Source: an uncultured Eubacteriales bacterium
Lineage (GTDB): Bacteria > Bacillota > Clostridia > Oscillospirales > Ruminococcaceae
Length of the DNA: 7,203 nt
Assembly (NCBI GenBank): GCA_959605275.1
Contig: CAUHFD010000153.1
Location: 1-7,203 of the forward strand
Direction: 5' to 3'
The position numbers and the translations under genes are program-made. Below, piece by piece: positions 1 to 5,088 of this stretch. The number at the start of each line of letters is the position of its first letter. The first letter of the stretch is position 1. Below the pieces are notes generated by a model that saw only the letters and a program-made list of their open reading frames with translations, ran no database searches and was not told the origin of the DNA.

Positions 1-537
1 ATTGTTTACAGCGGGATAAAGCAGTATCTGCGCCTGTGCCATCGGCTCTCCCCGGTCTCTTGCCATCAGCGATACCGCCGCCGCAAGATTTCCGCCGGCG
101 CTGTCTCCGATTAGTGTAATGTTGTCCGGCTGCCCTCCCAAAGCAGGCGCATTCGCGATAACCTCCTGCACTACCCGGTAGCAGTCATTCAGTCCTGCCG
201 GAAATTTATGTTCGGGCGCCAGCCGATAATCCACCGATACCACCGTGCGGTTAGTATGTTTGGCAAGGTTGGCGCAAACTTTGTCATAGCTGTCGATATT
301 GCCGGTTACCCAACCGCCGCCGTGAAAAAAAATCAGCAGCGGAAATTCGCTCACGATTTCAGGATAAAAGATCCGCACAGGGATATTATGGTCGCCGGCA
401 GAAATTTTATGATCCCAGATATGATAAAACGGTCGCATATAGTGTTTGTGCGTCAGGTTGATGACCGCTCGCTGCAACTGATAGCTTTCTTTCGTTTTCA
501 AATCCGGATAGGAGAGCGCTTTCAGCGCCGCTCTCAT
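1..537 (-). CDS. Alpha/beta hydrolase, HSL-type esterase/lipase (partial, 3' end beyond window)
   Basis: Reading the minus strand from ATG at 537 gives 179 codons open to the window edge. Residues 72-76 are HGGGW, the oxyanion-hole motif of the hormone-sensitive-lipase (bacterial family IV) esterases. GDSAGG follows at about 144-149, with Ser146 as the expected nucleophile. VDYRLAPEHKFPA between them is also typical. The catalytic Asp and His would lie beyond the left edge. Family members are about 300 residues, so roughly 55-60% is present. It is expected to be a cytoplasmic carboxylesterase on short acyl esters; the substrate cannot be told. The start is uncertain: ATG 537 lies 24 nt beyond an excellent Shine-Dalgarno sequence (561-572), and the frame stays open upstream to a stop at 562-564 without another canonical start codon. 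The whole gap to the next gene upstream is a palindromic repeat element. Confidence 0.9.
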   Translation of the reverse strand, partial: MRAALKALSYPDLKTKESYQLQRAVINLTHKHYMRPFYHIWDHKISAGDHNIPVRIFYPEIVSEFPLLIFFHGGGWVTGNIDSYDKVCANLAKHTNRTVVSVDYRLAPEHKFPAGLNDCYRVVQEVIANAPALGGQPDNITLIGDSAGGNLAAAVSLMARDRGEPMAQAQILLYPAVNN

Positions 538-544
538 GAATTTA

Positions 545-572
545 TTAATTGCGATAACGCATCATCTCCTTT
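545..572 (-). promoter_or_regulatory. Strong Shine-Dalgarno with a six-codon frame before the hydrolase start
   Basis: Read on the minus strand, AAAGGAGATGAT (572-561) matches the extended anti-16S sequence AAAGGAGGTGAT at 11 of 12 positions. At the usual distance the hydrolase frame offers only GTT, ATC and later ATT, not ATG, GTG or TTG. The only ATGs there (565, 562) are in another frame and encode MMRYRN then TAA (547-545), ending 7 nt before the hydrolase ATG at 537. This could be translational coupling through a tiny leader, a non-AUG start (ATC 555 or ATT 549), or a one-base frameshift at the start. Confidence 0.5.
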
Positions 573-576
573 CTGA

Positions 577-593
577 CAGGGGATAATCCCCTG
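577..593. repeat. 17-bp perfect palindrome abutting element I
   Basis: CAGGGGATAATCCCCTG is a perfect palindrome around a central A. It touches the tip palindrome of the mirror element at 594 and sits 4 nt from the hydrolase Shine-Dalgarno sequence. A close relative, CAGGGAATAATTCCCTG, is at 1265-1281; the two differ by a paired G/C to A/T change that keeps the stem. Confidence 0.8.
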
Positions 594-743
594 CCAGGCA
601 TTATGCCTGGACTTAGATCGCGACAAAGTAATCAAAAGGAAAAAGCCTGAGTCCGCGAAATAAGAGCAGTGAAAACGCGGGGCATTAAAGTGTAATTACC
701 ATATCAACTTGGTGCGCGGATTAAGTGCAGGCATTATGCCTGC
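594..743. repeat. Mirror-symmetric palindromic element I (MITE-like)
   Basis: A 150-bp element ends in palindromes CCAGGCATTATGCCTGG (594-610) and GCAGGCATTATGCCTGC (727-743). Its interior is an imperfect inverted repeat centred near 668: CGCG tetramers at 619-622 and 654-657 mirror those at 676-679 and 715-718. The left half (611-671) aligns without gaps to the right half of element II read in reverse (1400-1340), with 16 mismatches in 61 positions by eye. The element fills the space between the hydrolase and the membrane-protein gene and overlaps the last codons of the latter. There is no room for a transposase, so it would be non-autonomous if mobile. It could also act as an mRNA-end structure, as REP sequences do. 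Confidence 0.75.
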
Positions 744-1170
744 CGCGAATGAACTTTTTTCCGAGTATATGAGCAATAACGATCATGGCGTAAACCAGAA
801 CAAAAAAGAAAATTGGTCCAAGATGATATGGCAAAAAATCAAACAAAGAAAGAATGTCATAAAGTGGACGTGCCAGATAAAAATACGGAATAAGCGACAG
901 CGCCTTGACAATATCAATATTGACACAAGCGATTCCTATAAAAGACAGAAATAAAATTCCCCAATAGATTAAAACCAATACAAAAAAGCTCTTTCCGTTT
1001 CCGAAACAAAACGCAGCCAGTAATAATACTAAAACATAACCGATCGAAAAGAACAGATAGATCGGATTTGAAACTCCGTAATAAGGAACTTTTCCTAAAA
1101 ATACAATATTTAAAATAATAATTGCTGCTACTATCAGTATTTGAAATAGTCTATATACCTTTGGACTCAT
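721..1170 (-). CDS. Small integral membrane protein, unknown function
   Basis: This encodes 149 residues starting at ATG 1170, with AAGGAG placed about 6 nt upstream, which is a very good ribosome site. I do not recognise a family. Four hydrophobic segments are visible at about residues 8-26, 36-56, 62-83 and 117-137, with a loop around 90-115 (LARPLYDILSLFDF). This suggests a four-helix inner-membrane protein with both ends in the cytoplasm. The gene is clearly more A+T-rich than rlmA or ywlG and is flanked on both sides by the same repeat family, which hints at separate acquisition. The last residues (HNACT) are encoded by the palindromic tip of element I, with the TAA just beyond it, so the original C-terminus may have been altered by the repeat. 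The strong ribosome site and continuous hydrophobic pattern argue that it is a real gene. Confidence 0.75.
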   Translation of the reverse strand: MSPKVYRLFQILIVAAIIILNIVFLGKVPYYGVSNPIYLFFSIGYVLVLLLAAFCFGNGKSFFVLVLIYWGILFLSFIGIACVNIDIVKALSLIPYFYLARPLYDILSLFDFLPYHLGPIFFFVLVYAMIVIAHILGKKFIRGRHNACT

Positions 1171-1189
1171 AAGAACTCCTTCCCCTGCT

Positions 1190-1263
1190 TGTGCGCAGTT
1201 TCCGAGAACTTTTGTCTACGGTTTTGCCCGATACCCCCAATATAAATCCAAGCATTATGCTTG
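1190..1263 (-). repeat. Half copy of the palindromic element, upstream of the membrane-protein gene
   Basis: Read on the minus strand, the 15-bp palindrome CAAGCATTATGCTTG (1263-1249) is followed by sequence resembling the element core. The 23 nt at 1241-1263 are identical to those at 1394-1416, and similarity fades out towards about 1190. The first CGCG is degenerate (TGGG). It lies 1 nt from the tip of element II, so the two form a tandem, and it occupies the 5' leader region of the membrane-protein gene. The left boundary is approximate. Confidence 0.6.
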
Positions 1264-1264
1264 A

Positions 1265-1417
1265 CAGGGAATAATTCCCTGCACCCTATATCGCGTGTTT
1301 TGTTCAGTGCAATGAAAAACTTCTTTTCTCGCGAATAAACACTCTACTTATTTCGCGAATTCTGACTTGTTCCTTTTGCGCGCTTTCCCGCGATATAAAT
1401 CCAAGCATTATGCTTGG
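1265..1417. repeat. Mirror-symmetric palindromic element II (MITE-like)
   Basis: This 153-bp element runs from palindrome CAGGGAATAATTCCCTG (1265-1281) to palindrome CCAAGCATTATGCTTGG (1401-1417). CGCG tetramers at 1292-1295 and 1330-1333 mirror those at 1354-1357 and 1389-1392 about a centre near 1342, the same plan as element I. Its right half is the best match to element I's left half. The right tip lies over the 3' end of rlmA and provides its stop codon. All 237 bp between rlmA and the membrane-protein gene are accounted for by this element, the half copy at 1190-1263 and a ribosome site. Confidence 0.75.
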
Positions 1418-2241
1418 TGTCGGCGATAAAGCAACAAATCAAACCCGATTTCGGTCTTTAGCCGCGTCGTTTGCCGCAATCTTTCACAGCCCGCCTGCGG
1501 AGTTTTCCAATAATACGGCGTCATAGAAAACAAATTGGCAATTTGTTCCGGATCGGTGATCGTGATCGTCCCCCGCAACGGGATCCGCTCCAGAAAATCA
1601 AAGCCTTGATATTCGGTGTCCGTTTCCTCATTCACATAAGGGGATTCGTATAAAATCTCCTTTAATCCCAATAAGTGTCGCTCGCTCGGCACCGCAATCA
1701 GCAGCACGCCGCCCGTTTTCAGCACTCTTGCGAATTCGGCAGGAACAATCGGCGCAAATACATTCAACACCAGATCGCAGCAACCGTCCGCCACCGGAAT
1801 GTCAAAAATGCTTGCCACCGCAAAGGAGATTTCTTTGTCCCGCTTGGCAGCCGCCTTTACTGCCGCCTTGGATATGTCAAAGCCGGCAATCCGAGCATCG
1901 TTGCGCTGTTCCGATAACGCCTGTTTCAACCTTGCCGTGTAATATCCCTCTCCGCAGCCGGCATCCAGTATCATCGGCGATTTGGCACCGGATAGTACTT
2001 TTGCTGCCGCCTCGTTGATGCCGTCGCTGAACAACTGATAATATCCGGCGTTTAAAAATGCCCGGCGTGCGGCGACCATTTCCTTGCTGTCTCCCGGCAG
2101 TTTTGCGTGCATCTTGTTGGAGGGAAGCAGATGGTAATATCCTTCGGAAGCACGGTCAAAGCTGTGACGGTTGGAGCAGGCAGCATGATTGCCGCAATCC
2201 TCCAGCGGAGACCGGCAAACCGGACAGCGAAACAATACCAT
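1408..2241 (-). CDS. rlmA: 23S rRNA (guanine-N1)-methyltransferase, RlmA family
   Basis: This 277-residue protein methylates N1 of a guanine in the hairpin-35 region of 23S rRNA (G745 in RlmA-I of Gram-negatives, G748 in the Gram-positive RlmA-II/TlrB group), using S-adenosylmethionine, in the cytoplasm. The N-terminal zinc site has Cys6, Cys9, Cys22 and His26, with RHSFD following, as in known RlmA. GDSKEMVAARRAFL (about 50-63) is the family's linker signature. Motif I is LDAGCGEGYY (92-101), and NVFAP then EFARVLKTGG mark the later Rossmann strands. Start ATG 2241 has AAAGGAG at 2260-2254, a rather long 12-nt spacing. It lies about 50 bp behind ywlG on the same strand, so the two are probably cotranscribed. 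The stop codon and last residues fall inside a palindromic repeat. In the Gram-positive group G748 methylation can contribute to tylosin-type macrolide resistance; that is not demonstrable here. Confidence 0.93.
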   Translation of the reverse strand: MVLFRCPVCRSPLEDCGNHAACSNRHSFDRASEGYYHLLPSNKMHAKLPGDSKEMVAARRAFLNAGYYQLFSDGINEAAAKVLSGAKSPMILDAGCGEGYYTARLKQALSEQRNDARIAGFDISKAAVKAAAKRDKEISFAVASIFDIPVADGCCDLVLNVFAPIVPAEFARVLKTGGVLLIAVPSERHLLGLKEILYESPYVNEETDTEYQGFDFLERIPLRGTITITDPEQIANLFSMTPYYWKTPQAGCERLRQTTRLKTEIGFDLLLYRRHQA

Positions 2242-2291
2242 TCCAAAACAACGCTCCTTTTTATATTGACCTAAACCTTAGAACTCACCGA

Positions 2292-2843
2292 TTAAAGCAG
2301 TTCTTGGTTGTAAACAGCACGGCAGCCGCCGATAAATTTGGGACGGGTCCGCGCGCAAAGAATATGAGCCTCTCCGATTTTGTCAATGGATAACCGTACT
2401 GGAACTGCCACCTTTTTGAGATGCATGCCGATGAGCGTACCGCCGATATCCAATCCGCAGACCGCCTGTACTTCTTCCACCGCCACCGGAGCGGTAAATG
2501 TCCGGTAAGCAGTGGTGGCAAAGGAGCCGCCCGCTTTGGGCTGAGGCATAACGTTTACCGGCTCCAGATGATATTTTTCGGCAGCCGCGCGCTCGATAAT
2601 CAGGACACGGTTCAGATGTTCGCAGCACTGTGCCGCTAAATATAAATCATGTTCCTGCAAAACAGGATAAATTCCGGCAAAAATGGCGGCGGCAACCTCC
2701 TCACTGGAATCGGTACCAATCTTGTGCCCGGCAGCTTCACTGCTGGAACAACCGACCACCACAATATCAAAAGGCTTGGGTTTTGCAACCGTAATCAGTT
2801 CGGTCATTGCCGTTCTTGCCTGTTCTGTTAATCTTTGAAACAT
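2292..2843 (-). CDS. ywlG: UPF0340 / TIGR01440 family protein (YwlG-like)
   Basis: The protein has about 183 residues from ATG 2843; a further in-frame ATG at 2855 would add MVIH. I prefer 2843 because GGTGAT, part of the extended Shine-Dalgarno sequence, lies 4-5 nt upstream, and because family members begin about ten residues before this first helix. Family hallmarks are VVGCSSSEAAGHKIGT, LAAQCCEHLNR, NVMPQPKAGGSFATTAY, IGMHLKKVAVPVR and ARTRPKFIGGCRAVY. It is a soluble cytoplasmic protein. In Bacillus ywlG lies beside ywlF (rpiB) and glyA; its biochemical role is unknown to me, so none is assigned. It is the probable first gene of an operon with rlmA. Its promoter region coincides with the dispersed repeat at 2881-2995. 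Confidence 0.92.
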   Translation of the reverse strand: MFQRLTEQARTAMTELITVAKPKPFDIVVVGCSSSEAAGHKIGTDSSEEVAAAIFAGIYPVLQEHDLYLAAQCCEHLNRVLIIERAAAEKYHLEPVNVMPQPKAGGSFATTAYRTFTAPVAVEEVQAVCGLDIGGTLIGMHLKKVAVPVRLSIDKIGEAHILCARTRPKFIGGCRAVYNQELL

Positions 2844-2880
2844 ATGAATCACCATTCCCTTTTCCGAATTTACAGCTAAA

Positions 2881-2995
2881 ATATATAAAAAATAGAATTA
2901 TTTGAAAGCAGCCTGACGGCTGGATTTTTAAAGCTATATTTTTTGTTATTCCACAACGGATTTGCAAAGCATATTCTGTTCCATAATGAAAAATT
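2881..2995 (+). repeat. Dispersed 115-bp repeat, copy A (inverted copy at 6503-6620)
   Basis: This stretch aligns along nearly its whole length with the reverse complement of 6503-6620. Shared blocks include TATAAAAAATAG, CAGCCTGACGGCTGG and ATTTTTTGTTATTCCAC. In the 47 nt around the last two blocks I count five differences. It holds a CAGCC-TGAC-GGCTG hairpin (2909-2922). It directly precedes ywlG, whose start is 37 nt to the left, and is directly followed by the 30-nt repeat at 2996. No coding potential of its own is evident. It is best described as a MITE-like or intergenic repeat of unknown family. Confidence 0.75.
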
Positions 2996-3025
2996 AAGTT
3001 GTCCGTCTTACAAGCTGCCGGTGGC
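2996..3025 (+). repeat. 30-nt direct repeat, copy 1
   Basis: Identical over 30 nt to 3307-3336 (begins AAGTTGTCCGTCTTAC, ends GCCGGTGGC). Here it abuts the end of the dispersed repeat at 2881-2995 and is not followed by the complementary arm, so it cannot form the long hairpin seen at copy 2. Confidence 0.9.
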
Positions 3026-3203
3026 AATTGAGCATGTCGACTTTGTCGACACGCTCTCGAAGGACAAACGCAATCGCTGCGGCAAAGCCTTGTTCTGCGT
3101 ACGACTTGCTACGCAAGACAATCCCCCATGATACCCCCTTTTCGACGAAAACCAGCTCCGCACTCGGCTTCGCCGTTGCTCCCCGCTGTTTTTCTTTCAT
3201 AGT

Positions 3204-3236
3204 GTTACTGCGGCGGCACATGTCCGCCTTCGTAAC
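3204..3236. repeat. 33-nt hairpin, copy 1 (inverted copy at 7152-7184)
   Basis: GTTAC and GTAAC close an outer stem, and GGCGG and CCGCC form the inner stem around CACATGT. The reverse-complement copy at 7152-7184 is the same length but carries GTCAC/GTGAC, a compensated T-A to C-G change in the outer stem. No T-run follows, so it is not an ordinary terminator. Confidence 0.75.
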
Positions 3237-3306
3237 AAATTACAAACTGATCTTAAAAGCTATCATCACCTGCGGCAGGCGGTCGTCCTCTTTGACCGCC
3301 AGTTTC

Positions 3307-3336
3307 AAGTTGTCCGTCTTACAAGCTGCCGGTGGC
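3307..3336 (+). repeat. 30-nt direct repeat, copy 2
   Basis: Exact match to 2996-3025, 311 bp downstream. This copy forms the left part of the hairpin at 3316-3348. Confidence 0.9.
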
Positions 3337-3348
3337 TGCTTGTAAGAC
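3316..3348. repeat. 33-nt near-perfect hairpin
   Basis: GTCTTACAAGC (3316-3326) pairs perfectly with GCTTGTAAGAC (3338-3348). Inside, GCC pairs with GGC around a GGT loop, leaving a single T-T mismatch. It is followed by TATTATACCCC, not by a T-tract, which argues against simple rho-independent termination on the plus strand. Confidence 0.75.
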
Positions 3349-3588
3349 TATTATACCCCATGCATAGAAATATCGCAATAAAATTTTTTTCGCTGAATCG
3401 GCTTTGTTTTTTGCCGAAAATGGGTAAAGCCGCTTTCTTTAGGGGCGATTTATCAGGATGAGTCTCGGTGCCTGTGGTTGAACACAGACACCTAATTGCC
3501 GGTTTCGTAATATGATAAAGCAGATACCAATTATGCACTGCATTTTATTCTCCCCAAAAATGCAGCAAATTGATTAAACTTGTTTTTT
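3349..3588. other. Gene-free stretch before mazF, with two hairpins
   Basis: I find no convincing gene here and, in particular, no MazE/EndoAI antitoxin. Two inverted repeats are visible: CGGCTTT/AAAGCCG at 3399-3432 and GGTG-C-CTGTG / CACAG-A-CACC at 3467-3492. A 33-codon plus-strand frame (3360-3461) and a 27-codon minus-strand frame with a GGGGAG-like site near 3550 exist but have no recognisable product. Confidence 0.4.
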
Positions 3589-3617
3589 TTGGCAAAAATA
3601 ACTCTGACCGATAAAAC
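3589..3617 (+). promoter_or_regulatory. Candidate sigma-A promoter for mazF
   Basis: TTGGCA (3589-3594, five of six to TTGACA) is separated by 17 nt from TAAAAC (3612-3617, four of six to TATAAT). Transcription would begin around 3624, giving a short leader with GGAG at 3631-3634 before the ATG at 3646. The upstream DNA is rich in A and T runs. This is prediction by eye only. Confidence 0.35.
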
Positions 3618-3645
3618 AAACGAAAAGATTGGAGTGTGAATCAGG

Positions 3646-4017
3646 ATGTCTGTCAGACGGGGAGAAATATATTATGCTGATTTAAGCCCGGTCGTCGGTT
3701 CTGAGCAAGGCGGCGTCCGCCCTGTGCTCATCGTCCAGAACGACGTGGGAAATAAATACAGTCCAACCGTGATTGCAGCGGCAATTACCAGCCAAAAGGA
3801 AAAATCGAAACTGCCGACCCACATAGAAATCGATGCGCAAAACTGCGGGCTTGCAAAAAACTCGGTAGTGTTGTTAGAACAAATCCGCACCATTGACAAA
3901 AAAAGATTAAAAGAACGTATGGGAATGCTGGATGAAGATGCAATGTATCGGGTAAATTCCGCTTTGTCCATCAGCTTTGGTCTAGGCGCCGAATCAATCA
4001 ACCGTTACGTTACATAA
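3646..4017 (+). CDS. mazF: Type II toxin MazF/PemK family endoribonuclease (EndoA-like)
   Basis: The 123-residue protein matches the usual length of Bacillus MazF (EndoA/NdoA), a sequence-specific mRNA interferase; the Bacillus enzyme cuts at UACAU. RRGEIYYADLSPVVGSEQGG opens the fold, and the two catalytic residues of Bacillus MazF, Arg25 and Thr48, are present at the same positions (GGVRPV and AAITSQ). EQIRTIDKKRL and the C-terminal helix are also family-typical. GGAG at 3631 is 11 nt before ATG, and CAGG lies closer. Normally a MazE/EndoAI antitoxin gene precedes it; here the upstream 300 bp hold none, so the toxin is an orphan or is controlled in trans. It is a monocistronic unit, closed by the terminator at 4043-4081. 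Confidence 0.95.
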   Translation: MSVRRGEIYYADLSPVVGSEQGGVRPVLIVQNDVGNKYSPTVIAAAITSQKEKSKLPTHIEIDAQNCGLAKNSVVLLEQIRTIDKKRLKERMGMLDEDAMYRVNSALSISFGLGAESINRYVT

Positions 4018-4042
4018 AAAACATAACTGCGGTTGAACAACC

Positions 4043-4090
4043 AACACCTTTCACCGGTAGAATTTACCGGCGAAAGGTGTTAATTTTATA
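4043..4090 (+). terminator. Rho-independent terminator of mazF
   Basis: A 39-nt hairpin (4043-4081) has AACACCTTTC pairing with GAAAGGTGTT and, after one A-C mismatch, CCGGTA pairing with TACCGG around a five-base loop. The T-rich tail is AATTTTATA. It follows the mazF stop by 25 nt. A-rich sequence on the other side means it might also work in reverse. Confidence 0.8.
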
Positions 4091-4094
4091 CTAG

Positions 4095-5069
4095 GTGCTG
4101 TCTGAAAACACCGGTGAATTACTGGTGATTCAGGATGACGAAGATCCCTGGGGCATGACAAAATCAGCATACCGCAGCGTAATCGGTTCTTTTGCTCTGG
4201 CAGATCCGGAGCGTGCCGGACAAATTGCCGGCTTGCCAATGCCGCTTGCACCGGTCCGAATCATCGAACAAGGCGAAGTACGCACCGTGGCAGAAGCTAT
4301 TTTTACCTACGAACAATCTGCGGCAATTGTCCACTACTGCTTTGAAAACAGAAGCAAGCGCTTGCAGATAAAGATAAAACTGCAATGGATGCAGCCGGAC
4401 AAAATGATAAAGCTTTCACTGAAATCGGCGCTTTCACAGGCTGAATGTTATGGACAAACGATCTTCGGACGGGAAAAGACAATACCGGACGGCAGAGAAT
4501 CGGTGTTTCAAAAATGGCTGACCGTTGCAGACACACAGCATGCGGTTTCGGTGATCAACACCGGTGTATACGCGCATGATTTCTGCGATAATGAATTACG
4601 GATGACTCTTTTGCATTCACCGGCTTACTGTGCGCACCCGATTGATGATCTGCCCATCCTGCCGAAAGATCGCTATATGCCTCGTATCGATATCGGAGAG
4701 CGATCTTTTGAATTTGTGATTCAGGCGGGAGAAAAAACAGACCTCCTGGCAAATATAGACAGAGAAGCGCAAATGGAAAACGAAAAACCGTTTGTGCTGT
4801 CGTTTTATCCTTCCGGAAAAGGCGGAACCGCCGGCATGGGAATGCAGATCAATAACCCTTCTGTTATTCTGTCCGCCTTTACCAAAAAAGAGAACAGTTA
4901 TTTCATCCGGCTTTTCAACCCGCTACCGCAAAAAGAAACCGCAACCCTAACGTTCCCCGCTGTCAAGGCAAAAGCAGATATAACATTTCATCCCTTTGAA
5001 ATCAAAACTCTGCTGTTGGAAGATGGAGCCTTCCGTGAGGTTTTGTTGGACGGTTCAGTTAAAGAATAA
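4095..5069 (+). pseudogene. N-terminally truncated GH38 alpha-mannosidase (C-terminal domains only)
   Basis: An open frame of 324 codons from GTG 4095 resembles the C-terminal half of family 38 glycoside hydrolases (alpha-mannosidases). Signatures include LLVIQDDEDPWGM, VRTVAEAIFTYEQSAAIVHY, QKWLTVAD, LRMTLLHSPAYCAHP near residue 175 and, near the end, IRLFNPLPQKETATLTFP with HPFEIKTLLLE. Full-length family members are roughly 800-1050 residues. The entire N-terminal catalytic domain with the nucleophile Asp and zinc ligands is missing, so it cannot be an active mannosidase. Immediately upstream are an in-frame TAG, no ribosome site, and the mazF terminator, placing the break within about 15 bp of 4090. 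The remaining frame has no further stops or frameshifts, suggesting a recent truncation. A stand-alone beta-sandwich protein is conceivable but there is no start signal for it. Confidence 0.82.
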
Positions 5070-5088
5070 ATTTTTACCTTTCGTACTC

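Larger units (their letters stand above)
2996..3348. repeat. Hairpin-rich composite repeat bounded by 30-nt direct repeats
   Basis: No credible gene lies here. Instead there are successive inverted repeats: TGTCGAC-TTT-GTCGACA (3035-3051), a 12-bp stem with two mismatches at 3090-3121, a 33-nt hairpin at 3204-3236, GGCGGTC/GACCGCC (3278-3300) and a 33-nt hairpin at 3316-3348. The stretch starts and ends with the same 30-nt sequence in direct orientation. Open frames of 75-105 codons exist on both strands but lack ribosome sites and run through the hairpins. Part of it recurs, inverted, at the right edge of the window, so it belongs to a dispersed family. Confidence 0.6.

Noticed and set aside
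208..576. 122-codon plus-strand frame over the hydrolase gene
   Set aside because: The opposite strand encodes a clear HGGGW/GDSAGG hydrolase; this frame is its shadow.
577..1417. CATTATG palindromes as a CRISPR array
   Set aside because: Spacing is irregular, orientation is mirrored rather than direct, units are nested palindromes, and there are no spacers of constant length or cas genes.
2994..3221. 75-codon minus-strand frame in the hairpin-rich segment
   Set aside because: No ribosome site, it runs through several hairpins and into the 30-nt repeat, and its C-terminal HRQLVRRTT is shared with another repeat-derived frame. It is more likely repeat sequence than a gene, though a translated repeat cannot be excluded.
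3316..3360. 33-nt hairpin as a rho-independent terminator
   Set aside because: The stem is strong but followed by TATTATACCCC rather than a T-tract, and no gene ends just upstream.
3305..3538. 77-codon minus-strand frame upstream of mazF as a possible antitoxin
   Set aside because: GTG start without a good ribosome site, on the opposite strand to mazF, no MazE-like features, and it ends in the same repeat-derived HRQLVRRTT.
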